64,000 nt of DNA, taken from the NCBI RefSeq assembly GCF_019977655.1, contig NZ_AP024849.1, positions 4,993,001-5,057,000 of the forward strand, written 5' to 3'. The position numbers and the translations under genes were made by a program. The notes below the pieces were generated by a model. The model saw only the letters and a program-made list of their open reading frames with translations, did no database searches and was not told where the DNA came from. Position 1 is the first letter of the stretch. Every line of letters begins with the position of its first letter. This stretch comes from Clostridium gelidum (GTDB taxonomy: Bacteria > Bacillota > Clostridia > Clostridiales > Clostridiaceae). Below, piece after piece: positions 17,964-26,299 of the stretch.

Positions 17964-18983
17964 TCACATCATTTCTATAGCAACTGCATGCGCTATTCCT
18001 GGAATTGTTTCACCTTGAAGTGATGATGTTGTACTCATAAGTGCACCTGTTGAAACTAATAATAATTTCTTTATTTCTTTTTTCATAAGCTTCTTATATA
18101 AATATCCTGTAAATACAACTGCTGAACATCCACAGCCACTGCCACCAGCTTCAGTTTTTTGTTTTTCCTTATCAAATATAATCTCACCACAGTCTATATG
18201 TTGTTTCCTAATATCATAACCAAACTCTTGAATTAACTTATCTGCAAGCTCTCTCCCTATTATCCCCAAGTCCCCTGTTGCTATAACATCATAATCACTT
18301 GGTTTTCTTCCTGTATCTTTAAAATGATTTACTATTGTATCAACAGCCGCTGGTGCCATAGCAGCTCCCATGTTATTAGCATCTTTTTGCCCAAAATCTT
18401 TTACTTTTCCAGTTGTCACATAAGTTACTTCTGGATAATTTCCTTCATGCCCAAGAATTACTGCTCCTGACCCTGTTACTGTCCACTGTGCTGTCTGTGC
18501 TCTTTGAGAACCGTAATCCAGTGGAAATCTAAATTGCCTTTCTGCTGAACTAAAATGAGAGGAAGTTGTTGCAATTACATACTTAGCAAATCCACCATCC
18601 ATTATAATTGACGCTAAACTTAAAGATTCTGACATGGTAGAACATGCTCCATATAATCCAAAAAATGGAATGCTAAATTCCCTTGCAGCAAAACTTGAGG
18701 AAATTATTTGATTTAGTAAATCTCCAGAAAATAAGTAATCTATATCTGTTTCTTTAAGTTTTGCTTTCTTTAATGTTTCTGTTATAGCAGTAAACATCAT
18801 TTGACTTTCTGCTTTTTCAAAACTATCTTTTCCCAATGTATCATCATTTAAGATTTCATCAAAATATCCACTTAAAGGACCTTCACCTTCTTTGGGGCCT
18901 ACTATAGAATGTGCTGCTATTATTTTAGGTGGATTCTCAAGTTTTACTGTTTGCCTCCCTATTTTCTTATTATGCATTTGCAT
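17964..18983 (-). CDS. spoVAD: Stage V sporulation protein AD (dipicolinate-binding)
   Basis: SpoVAD is the soluble, thiolase-fold component that binds dipicolinic acid on the spore inner membrane. The 339-residue protein shows the thiolase-like pattern (FGLYGACSTMSESL near 135; GGSGCGCSAVVFTGY near 280). Length matches the family. The start has GAGGAGGGG upstream and follows spoVAC by 12 bases, so the two are surely co-transcribed, usually from a sigma-G promoter. Confidence 0.97.
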   Translation of the reverse strand: MQMHNKKIGRQTVKLENPPKIIAAHSIVGPKEGEGPLSGYFDEILNDDTLGKDSFEKAESQMMFTAITETLKKAKLKETDIDYLFSGDLLNQIISSSFAAREFSIPFFGLYGACSTMSESLSLASIIMDGGFAKYVIATTSSHFSSAERQFRFPLDYGSQRAQTAQWTVTGSGAVILGHEGNYPEVTYVTTGKVKDFGQKDANNMGAAMAPAAVDTIVNHFKDTGRKPSDYDVIATGDLGIIGRELADKLIQEFGYDIRKQHIDCGEIIFDKEKQKTEAGGSGCGCSAVVFTGYLYKKLMKKEIKKLLLVSTGALMSTTSSLQGETIPGIAHAVAIEMM

Positions 18984-18995
18984 ATTAACCCCTCC

Positions 18996-19463
18996 TCAAA
19001 ATAATGAGATTACATAATAAACCATGCCTATAATTACAGACATTCCAATTCCATATACTAAAACAGGTCCTGCAATTGTAAACATCTTTGCTGCAACTCC
19101 AAATATAAATCCTTCTTTTTTAAATTCTATTGCAGGAGAAACTACAGCATTTGAGAAGCCTGTTATAGGAACAACTGTACCTGCTCCACCAAATTGAGCT
19201 AACTTACCATAGATACCTGTTCCGGTTAACAGTGCCCCTAAAAATATCATTATAATTGGAACTATACTCATAACTTGCTCTTCAGGAAATCCATAGTTCG
19301 TTGCTATATTATTAATAAATTGACCTACATCACAAATTAATCCTCCAACTAAAAAAGCCTTTAAGCAATCTTGAAATACTTTAGATTTTGGTATAACTTC
19401 ATTTGCCATAGTCTCATACTTTTGTTTAATTTTTGCTTCTCTCATTTCCCTATTGCTACTCAA
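18996..19463 (-). CDS. spoVAC: Stage V sporulation protein AC
   Basis: SpoVAC is the mechanosensitive-channel-like membrane subunit of the SpoVA complex. The 155-residue protein has a basic soluble N-terminus (about 1-30) then four hydrophobic helices, with GGAGTVVPITGFSN (about 97-110), homologous to the matching SpoVAE loop. It is first in the operon. Directly upstream lies an IS605-like element and not the sigF gene that precedes it in many clostridia, so sigF read-through may be interrupted. Confidence 0.96.
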   Translation of the reverse strand: MSSNREMREAKIKQKYETMANEVIPKSKVFQDCLKAFLVGGLICDVGQFINNIATNYGFPEEQVMSIVPIIMIFLGALLTGTGIYGKLAQFGGAGTVVPITGFSNAVVSPAIEFKKEGFIFGVAAKMFTIAGPVLVYGIGMSVIIGMVYYVISLF

Positions 19464-19481
19464 AATTACTCACGCTCCTTT

Positions 19482-19623
19482 ATCTGATAGCTATCATCCG
19501 TAATACGCCCTCTTCTTTAAGTGGGAGATAACGCTTGCACGTTGCTGGACGTTGTATCCCTTCTTGGTATTAGTTCAACTAAATTCAGTTGGAGTATAAA
19601 ACTACACCTGAAAAATTTCACTT
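19482..19623. mobile_element. IS200/IS605-like end without transposase (copy 2, diverged)
   Basis: It shares with 5948-6071 the start ATCTGATAGCT, CATCCGTAA, AAGTGGGAGATAACG, TGCACG, AGTTCAACTAA and the closing hairpin and TTTCACTT. It carries an internal extension and more mismatches. It separates sigF from spoVAC in the 19464-19837 gap, which holds no gene; a weak inverted repeat (AGAATGTTTA with AAACATACATTCT, 19768-19815) follows the sigF stop and could be its terminator. Confidence 0.45.
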
Positions 19624-19837
19624 TATCTATATACTTATCATTTGCAAAATTATTAAAATTAATCATGTTATTTTTTGGTAAGATACATTTTTCAATTGTC
19701 AATTCTTTTAATATCTCTAGCCTTAGATTTTATTAGAATTCTATACATTTCTAGTATCATCAAAAAAATAGAATGTTTATTTATCCAATTTAATTTGAAC
19801 AAACATACATTCTATTTCTTTATTTTTGCTGTGTTTT

Positions 19838-20593
19838 TTATTCTTCTAATTTTTTTCTCATTTCAGCTAAAACCTTTTTCTCGATTCTAGACACTTGAAC
19901 TTGGTTTATTCCGAGCATCTTAGCCACCTGGACTTGTGTCTTATCTTTAAAATATCGTAACAATATAATTTGTCTTGATTTTTTATCTAAACTACTTAAA
20001 GCTTCTTTAAGAGCTATCCTTTCAATAATATTCCCATCATCAACACCTTTTTCACTTAATTTATCTATTAAAAGAACTGGTGCTCCATCATCTTGATGTA
20101 TTGTATCATATAAATACTGTAAACTATTAGAAGATTCTATTGCAAATAAAATTTCTTCCTTATCAACATCTGCATATTCTGCAAGTTCATCTATAGTAGG
20201 TGATCGTTTAAGCTTTTTAGTTAAAACTTCTTTATAAAAATATACCTTTCTCGCTAAACTTTTTACATTACGGCTTACTTTTATCATTCCATCATCTCTT
20301 AAAAATCTTTTAATTTCACCTATAATCATAGGAACTGCATAAGTTGAAAACTTAACATTGTAAGTTAAATCAAAATTATTTATAGCTTTAACCAATCCAA
20401 TTGATCCTATCTGAAATATATCTTCATAATCATATCCCCTATTTAGAAACTTTTTGCTTAGAGATGATACTAATGGTAAATTCATTTCTATTAATGAGTT
20501 CATAGCATCTCTATCACCATTTCTAGCTAAAGCTATTAGCTCTGGATTCTTGTCATAATTATAATCCTCTCGTTTTAAATCCTCTTTTTCCAT
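19838..20593 (-). CDS. sigF: RNA polymerase sporulation sigma factor SigF
   Basis: SigF is the first forespore-specific sigma factor, held inactive by SpoIIAB. The 251-residue protein has sigma-70 region 2 (YDYEDIFQIGSIGLVKAI near 58), region 3 and the region 4 helix-turn-helix near KTQVQVAKMLGINQVQVSRIE at the C-terminus. The start is the ATG at 20591-20593 (MEKEDLKR), 5 bases after AGGTGA; an in-frame GTG three codons earlier has no separate site. It lies 9 bases after spoIIAB in the classic spoIIA operon. Confidence 0.97.
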   Translation of the reverse strand: MEKEDLKREDYNYDKNPELIALARNGDRDAMNSLIEMNLPLVSSLSKKFLNRGYDYEDIFQIGSIGLVKAINNFDLTYNVKFSTYAVPMIIGEIKRFLRDDGMIKVSRNVKSLARKVYFYKEVLTKKLKRSPTIDELAEYADVDKEEILFAIESSNSLQYLYDTIHQDDGAPVLLIDKLSEKGVDDGNIIERIALKEALSSLDKKSRQIILLRYFKDKTQVQVAKMLGINQVQVSRIEKKVLAEMRKKLEE

Positions 20594-20602
20594 ATATTTC
20601 AC

Positions 20603-21034
20603 CTAACTTACCACGTTAAATTTCTTCTTGATTACTATCTTTGTACCAATCCCTTTTTCGCTTTCTACCTTTAAATCATCCATAAATGTTTCCATTACAG
20701 TAAAGCCCATCCCGGATCTTTCTATGTCTGGTCTTGATGTATACAACGGTTCCATAGCCTGCTCTATATCATCAATTCCAATCCCCTTATCAATGATCAC
20801 TATAGTAACTTCATTTTCATTAATTTCAGCTTCAATTTTAACTAATCCATCTTCTCTATTCTCATATCCATGTATTATAGAATTAGTAACTGCTTCAGAT
20901 ACTGCTGTTTTTACATCATTTATTTCATCAATTGTTGGATCCAATTGAGCAACAAAAGCTGCAACAGCAACTCTTGCAAAACCCTCATTTTGAGATTTGC
21001 TTACAAATTCTATGCTCATTTTATTGTCAGACAT
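20603..21034 (-). CDS. spoIIAB: Anti-sigma F factor / protein kinase SpoIIAB
   Basis: SpoIIAB binds SigF and phosphorylates SpoIIAA. The 143-residue protein has a GHKL-type ATP-binding fold: the N box near AVSEAVTNSIIHGY (about 44-57), DKGIGI (about 81-86) and SGMGFTVM (about 106-113). It lies between spoIIAA (14-base gap) and sigF, so complex stoichiometry is set by one transcript. Confidence 0.97.
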   Translation of the reverse strand: MSDNKMSIEFVSKSQNEGFARVAVAAFVAQLDPTIDEINDVKTAVSEAVTNSIIHGYENREDGLVKIEAEINENEVTIVIIDKGIGIDDIEQAMEPLYTSRPDIERSGMGFTVMETFMDDLKVESEKGIGTKIVIKKKFNVVS

Positions 21035-21048
21035 GATAACCCCTCCAT

Positions 21049-21384
21049 CTAAATGTTCCTTACTGCTTCATCTACAGTATTATAATTTTTAATCACCTTA
21101 TATAAACCTGCTAGTTCAAATATTCTATTAACATTTTTATTAGGCTCTGCAATACAAAGCACTCCATTTTTATTAACTAGCTTCTTATATCTACCGAGTA
21201 CAGCTCCAATTCCTGAGCTATCCATAAAAGTTACTCCTGAAAAATCTAAAATTACCTTTTCTATATTATCTCTATCAATTCTATCATCAATCCTTACCCT
21301 AACCTCCTCAGCACTATTATGATCTAGTTCTCCACTAAGAGCAGTAATTAGAATATTTTTTTGTTTTTCAAATTTTAAATACAT
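21049..21384 (-). CDS. spoIIAA: Anti-sigma F factor antagonist SpoIIAA
   Basis: SpoIIAA, when unphosphorylated, frees SigF from SpoIIAB. The 111-residue STAS-domain protein shows the phosphorylation loop MDSSGIG with Ser57 as the expected target, corresponding to Ser58 in B. subtilis. It is the first gene of spoIIAA-spoIIAB-sigF. The 332-base gap upstream (21385-21716) should hold the Spo0A/sigma-H promoter, but I could not mark convincing boxes; it contains only a downstream hairpin of the next gene. Confidence 0.97.
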   Translation of the reverse strand: MYLKFEKQKNILITALSGELDHNSAEEVRVRIDDRIDRDNIEKVILDFSGVTFMDSSGIGAVLGRYKKLVNKNGVLCIAEPNKNVNRIFELAGLYKVIKNYNTVDEAVRNI

Positions 21385-21659
21385 ATTATTAAGAATATCC
21401 CAATTTAAAGTTAAAAATATAAATATATGTTTAACTTTACATTTGATAATTATTGTAAAGTCATAATTGCAACCTATATATTATAATATAAACTCAAATA
21501 TTCTAGTTTTGAGATATTCTGCTTTCACCTCCTTCTTTACCTTTGTTTTGTCTATTTACCATATTTTAACATAGGTCTTCCTTCAACGTCAAACTATTTA
21601 TTACAATTATTTCTATTTTTTAATATTTTTATAATTAATTTATAGAATAAAGATAAAGC

Positions 21660-21710
21660 GTACCCTTTTAAGTAAAGTTTCTTTTTATTAGACTTTACCT
21701 TCTTGGGTAC
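21660..21710. terminator. Hairpin between the Lon-like gene and spoIIA
   Basis: GTACCC...AAGTAAAGT and ACTTTACCTT...GGGTAC pair across a T-rich loop, 7 bases past the stop of the Lon-like gene. The T run after the stem is weak, so it is either a terminator or an RNA 3'-end structure. Confidence 0.55.
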
Positions 21711-21716
21711 ACTTCT

Positions 21717-24029
21717 CTATATCTTACTTTTTCTTTTTACACCTTTATATTTCGAAATTTCATTTTCTATTTCCTTAAAAAAGCTTTTGATAGATTCACC
21801 TTCATCAAGTATCAAAACCTCAATTGCATCTTCTAACGTTTCCATAGTATAAATGTGAAATTTCCCTATTTTAATATCTTCTTCAACTTCACTTCGTAGT
21901 ATTAATTCATCAGCATTTGTATTTGGAATTAGAACACCCTTACCATTTATTTTATCTATCATAGTACAAACCCTATGAAACCCTTCAATTTTTTCATTAA
22001 CTCCACCAATTGCTTGAATTTCTCCAAATTGATTTATAGATCCAGTTACTGCAATATTTTGCCTTATTCCTCTATTGCTTAAGGCTGATAAAATGCAAAT
22101 TATTTCTGCAACAGATGCACTATCACCTTCAACCATCCCATAGGTTTGTTCAAAACTTAATTGAAGGTCTACCGGTAATTTTTCATATGGACTTATTAAA
22201 TTACTCAAAAGTCCTCGAAGTATAGCGATTGATTTTTCATGAATGTTTCCACTCATTTTACATTCTTTATGAATATCAATTATTCTTCCTTCGCCTTTAT
22301 TTGATAAGCATGTTATTCTCATAGGTTTACCAAAACTATAACAACCATTTCCAACTACGGCAAGTGCATTAATTATCCCCACTTTTTTACCACTTGTAGT
22401 AATTAATATTTTTTTATTTTTATAATTCTCCATAATATCTTCTAAAATCTTTTCATCTTCATAAGCAATATCTATTATATCTTTCTTTTCTATATTTGTT
22501 CTGTTGTCCTCACTCGCATTGTTATTAGCTAAATACAATATTTTATTTATATAATAATCATCTATAGACATTTTATTTCTTTGACCTGTAACTCTAGATA
22601 AAAATTTAATCATTTCATTAAGTGCATCATCAGTTATATTTAATAAATTTTCTTTTCTTATTTTCTCCTTAACTATTTCCAAAATAGAGTTTCTATTAGT
22701 ATCCGTATATTTTAGTTCCATATCTGCTTCAATTCTAAGTGGAAATATCCTTTTAAAATCTTCATCATTATCATATAATATTTGATAACTTTCATAATCT
22801 CCTATTAAAATAACCTTTACGCTGATAGGAATGGATTCTGGTTTTAGTCCTGCAATAGAAAGCATTTCTAAATAGCTTTTTGTATAATTATAATTTGCCT
22901 TTCCATGAATCAATGATTTCTTTAAATAATAATAACTAAGCCCACTACTTATTAATGAATTTAATCTTAATATTAAGCATCCCTCATTAGCCATTATTAG
23001 GCTTCCTCCATTAATTAAAGAAATATCTGTGCTATACGCCCCATTATTATTTCTATACTCAATATTTCCAATTAAATTTGAAATAGTGGGATCTTCTTCA
23101 TATATAACGCTCGGGTGACTTTTTTTAGAATTATCAACAATTACATTTACATCATATTTAGAAAATATATCTTTTATATATTCCTCATCATCTTCTAAAT
23201 TTATTGTATAACAATCAACTATTGTTTCATCAAAATCATCATACATTTGAAGTAAATATTTATAGACCTCATCTTGAGATATAAACTGCAATAATAAATC
23301 GTCTTTATCTTTCTGCATAGTATTTTTTATATAATCTCTATAAATCTCTTTAAGTTTTTCGATTGATTTTACTTCAATATCCTTTAATGTTTCTAATATA
23401 ACTTCAGCCTCTTTTTTTAGCTTTGATGCTTGCTTTTCAATAGTTTCTTGAGAGGGACTTTTTAATTGATTATATTCCTTCTCACTCATCTCATCCCCTT
23501 CATCTTTTAAAGGAATAAAAACAAATCCACCACTAGTTGCTTTAACATCAAAATTTTTAGTCTTTGCTGAATCCATAAGCTTAGTTATATAGTCATTCCT
23601 CTTTTCGCTTATATCTTCAATTATATCTTCCTTTTCATCATCTGAAGAACTGTTGTAAAAATCTATTATGCATTCAAAATATTTTTCTTTAATATCTTCA
23701 ATCATTTCTTTTAATATATTGCCTTTACCATTTTGCATTAATAAGGCTTTTGGATTCACTTGTTCTTGACTTGTTACATAACAAATGTCCTTAGGTGGAG
23801 GAAGTTTTTCATATATATTCTCAACATACTCCACTAAATTTTCTAATTTTTCTTTTGAAAATGAATCTACATAGTATATATTGTATCCGTCCTTTTTAAT
23901 GCTCAAATTCTTTTTTATTTTATTTAACGTAGATGTAATTTCTGGGATTCTATTAATATTACTTTTTTTAATGTTATCTGCACATGATGCACAAAAAATA
24001 ATTTCACTTGGAGTTAACTCTTTTTTCAT
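21717..24029 (-). CDS. Lon-like (LonC/LonB-type) ATP-independent-looking protease
   Basis: The C-terminal part (about residues 555-750) is a Lon S16 peptidase domain: the catalytic serine is in EGDSASVAE and the partner lysine follows in GGVNEKIEG. The N-terminal ~500 residues are Lon-related, with a long charged coiled-coil insertion (about 130-260), but I see no clear Walker A GxxGxGK[ST]. This fits the clostridial/Thermus LonC group, in which the AAA+ domain has lost ATP binding. The frame is 770 residues and stands alone, upstream of spoIIA and downstream of dinB. Substrates are unknown. Confidence 0.85.
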   Translation of the reverse strand: MKKELTPSEIIFCASCADNIKKSNINRIPEITSTLNKIKKNLSIKKDGYNIYYVDSFSKEKLENLVEYVENIYEKLPPPKDICYVTSQEQVNPKALLMQNGKGNILKEMIEDIKEKYFECIIDFYNSSSDDEKEDIIEDISEKRNDYITKLMDSAKTKNFDVKATSGGFVFIPLKDEGDEMSEKEYNQLKSPSQETIEKQASKLKKEAEVILETLKDIEVKSIEKLKEIYRDYIKNTMQKDKDDLLLQFISQDEVYKYLLQMYDDFDETIVDCYTINLEDDEEYIKDIFSKYDVNVIVDNSKKSHPSVIYEEDPTISNLIGNIEYRNNNGAYSTDISLINGGSLIMANEGCLILRLNSLISSGLSYYYLKKSLIHGKANYNYTKSYLEMLSIAGLKPESIPISVKVILIGDYESYQILYDNDEDFKRIFPLRIEADMELKYTDTNRNSILEIVKEKIRKENLLNITDDALNEMIKFLSRVTGQRNKMSIDDYYINKILYLANNNASEDNRTNIEKKDIIDIAYEDEKILEDIMENYKNKKILITTSGKKVGIINALAVVGNGCYSFGKPMRITCLSNKGEGRIIDIHKECKMSGNIHEKSIAILRGLLSNLISPYEKLPVDLQLSFEQTYGMVEGDSASVAEIICILSALSNRGIRQNIAVTGSINQFGEIQAIGGVNEKIEGFHRVCTMIDKINGKGVLIPNTNADELILRSEVEEDIKIGKFHIYTMETLEDAIEVLILDEGESIKSFFKEIENEISKYKGVKRKSKI

Positions 24030-24201
24030 ATTTTATCCTACTTTGAAGTTATTATTGAATAATATACTAAAATATTCCAAAGCAGACTCCTCCCTAAATT
24101 TATTGTATATAATATTAATATTCTTTAACTACCAAAATAGATATACTTTTTTAAAACTTTTATAATTATATCCCATCGAAATAATTATATATATACATTA
24201 T

Positions 24202-25248
24202 TTACAGCAAACTTAATTGCTGAACTTCTGTTTCTTTGAATGAAGATATGCTAACGCCAATTAGTCTTACCTCTTCTTTTAGATCTTCACATTCTAATAA
24301 TTCCTCCGCAACCTTAAATATCTCACTATGAGTTCCAATATAATTATTTAAAGTTTTACTCCTCGAGTGATTTTCAAAATCCTTAGTTTTAAATTTTAAA
24401 GTTACCGTTTTTCCACTAATATTTTTTCTACTTAAAACCTCTTCTATTTCAAAAGAAAATTCTTTTATGTATTCTAGCAATTCTTCCTTATTTTTCGTGT
24501 CAGATCTCAAAGTTTTTTCTTTCCCAACAGACTTTCTTTCACGGACAATCTCAACTTTTCTATTATCAATACCTCGAATTCTATCATATATTTCAGTACC
24601 ATTTTTCCCTAAATATTCTGTGTAGAATTCCTTCGGCATTCTATATAAATCTCTTATAAAATATATTCCCATATTATTTAGTTTAGCTACCGATACTTTG
24701 CCGAGTCCATGAATCTTTGATATAGGAAGAGGCATAAGTATATCTGGTAACATTTCTTTCTTTATTTCTTTAATTCCATTTGGCTTATTCCAATCTGAAG
24801 CAAGCTTTGCTAAGAATTTATTATAAGATATACCAATGGATAAGGTTAATTCAACTTCTCTAAAGACTCTATTTTTAATATATCTTGCAGCTTCCATCCC
24901 ATCTCTAAATTTCCCTTGTGATAAATCCAAAAATCCCTCATCAATCGATACTTGTTCAACTAAAGGGGTAACCCCATTAAGTATTTTAAATACATCTTGA
25001 GAAACCTTCGTATACTTACCATATCTTCCTGAAACATAAATCCCATTTGGACATTTCTCCCTAGCCATAAACATTGGCATAGCTGAATGTACACCAAATT
25101 TTCTAGCTTCATAAGAGCACGTTGAGACTACCCCTCGTTCACTTACTCCCCCTACAATAACAGGCTTACCACGAAGATCTGGATTATCCCTTTGCTCAAC
25201 AGACGCAAAAAAAGCATCCATATCTACATGTAATATTACATTTTCCAT
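24202..25248 (-). CDS. dinB: DNA polymerase IV (Y-family translesion polymerase)
   Basis: Pol IV copies past damaged bases. The protein has the Y-family catalytic motifs DMDAFFASVEQRD near the start and SIDEGFLD (about 105), the STCSYEARKFGV finger region, helix-hairpin-helix HGLGKVSVAKL (about 180) and a little-finger domain. The start is placed at the ATG at 25246-25248 (MENVILHVD, 348 residues) with GAGGTGAT 8 bases upstream; a GTG four codons earlier overlaps that site. No LexA/SOS box was recognised upstream. Confidence 0.96.
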   Translation of the reverse strand: MENVILHVDMDAFFASVEQRDNPDLRGKPVIVGGVSERGVVSTCSYEARKFGVHSAMPMFMAREKCPNGIYVSGRYGKYTKVSQDVFKILNGVTPLVEQVSIDEGFLDLSQGKFRDGMEAARYIKNRVFREVELTLSIGISYNKFLAKLASDWNKPNGIKEIKKEMLPDILMPLPISKIHGLGKVSVAKLNNMGIYFIRDLYRMPKEFYTEYLGKNGTEIYDRIRGIDNRKVEIVRERKSVGKEKTLRSDTKNKEELLEYIKEFSFEIEEVLSRKNISGKTVTLKFKTKDFENHSRSKTLNNYIGTHSEIFKVAEELLECEDLKEEVRLIGVSISSFKETEVQQLSLL

Positions 25249-25390
25249 TATACATATCACCTCATTATCATATTAAAATATATCACTCACTATTCTTTCT
25301 TATATTATAGACAATACAATGAATAATTAGCAATAATAAACGAATTTTAGATTTCAAAATTAAGTTTTTTCATATTAGGCACATAAAATA

Positions 25391-25597
25391 AAATAACAAT
25401 TCCAAAGCTGGCATGAATATTTTTCATCAGACAAGGAGACGAAGTGCCATCATAGCTCGTCTATTCTGGCATTTTGCCGATGAGCAGAGAACCAAAATCT
25501 ACGATTTTGTGTGAATCGCTTACTCAGTGAGCGCAGCGAGTCGAGCTTCATTTATGATGGAAAATATGCTGTCAGATGGATTTGTTATTTTTTTGAT
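25391..25597. repeat. Long imperfect palindrome, family R1 (copy 2)
   Basis: Begins AAATAACAATTCCA and ends TGGATTTGTTATTTTTTTGATT. Inner arms GCATGAATATTTTTCATCA and TGATGGAAAATATGCTG also pair. The shared ends with 4978-5118 define the family, while the middle differs. It lies in the 470-base gap between the divergent dinB and a plus-strand unknown gene, which contains no other gene. Confidence 0.6.
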
Positions 25598-25718
25598 TGT
25601 GCCTTATCTAATATCTTTAAAAACATTACCATTGCAACATTACATATGATATAATAATAAAGTATTATTATATATAATAGTCTTATTATCGATATTTATA
25701 TGTGAAGGAGTAATTATT

Positions 25719-26147
25719 ATGAGTCTTAAAGAAAAATTAAGTGGTAAATTTGGTAACTACTTTCAAAATGCTTATATGGAAAAATATAGGGACAGAATTA
25801 CAAGTATATCTGGAACTGTTTTGTCTATAAAAGTTATTGAAAAAAGTTACATTATCTTCAATAGATTAATGGTTGAAATGGTTATCAAGCCTGAAGCTGG
25901 CAAGACAATTGTTAAATGTTGGTACAAAAAAAATAGATGGTTTAAGAAACCTGAATTCATTACTGTAAAACAAGGTAATAAAGTTATTATTATGGGTGTT
26001 ACAGGAGAAAAAGATAACAAGAAGGAAAATTCACAACAAGTTCAAATTATGAATGTATTAAATCTTACAACAAAAAAAGATTTAGTTCCGATAGATCACA
26101 GTCAACTAAAAAAATCACGTCAACAAGCACCAAACATGAGAAGATAA
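25719..26147 (+). CDS. Conserved-looking small basic protein, function unknown
   Basis: The 142-residue product is soluble and lysine-rich. The central part (about 25-105) is a run of alternating hydrophobic beta-strand patterns (GTVLSIKVIEKSYIIF; KVIIMGVTGE), suggesting an OB-like or other beta barrel; the ends are charged and disordered. It has a GAAGGAG ribosome site and its own terminator, on the strand opposite to its neighbours. I do not recognise the family. An OB fold would allow nucleic-acid binding, but this is speculation. Confidence 0.7.
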   Translation: MSLKEKLSGKFGNYFQNAYMEKYRDRITSISGTVLSIKVIEKSYIIFNRLMVEMVIKPEAGKTIVKCWYKKNRWFKKPEFITVKQGNKVIIMGVTGEKDNKKENSQQVQIMNVLNLTTKKDLVPIDHSQLKKSRQQAPNMRR

Positions 26148-26171
26148 AAAAAGGGCTGACGCCCTTTTTTT
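26146..26171 (+). terminator. Rho-independent terminator
   Basis: AAAAAAGGGC and GCCCTTTTTTT pair around a short TGAC loop and overlap the stop codon of the 142-residue gene. Confidence 0.93.
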
Positions 26172-26172
26172 G

Positions 26173-26295
26173 ATGAATGATGAATAATTAATAATGAATA
26201 ATTATGGAGGAAAATTACAGATTTTCTTAAGAATAAATTTCCAAAATCCCTGTAAGGGATTTTTTCCTTAATCATTCATTTTTCATCATTCATCC
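26173..26295. repeat. 'attcat/atgaat' inverted-repeat element (copy 1)
   Basis: Ends GATGAATGATGAATAATTAA and the inverted TTAATCATTCATTTTTCATC pair across about 120 bases. The interior carries a hairpin AAAATCCC-TGTA-GGGATTTT with T runs on both strands (26243-26265), which can terminate the Ca2+ ATPase transcript. A second copy with the same ends is at 32906-33045. Confidence 0.65.
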
Positions 26296-26299
26296 TTAA

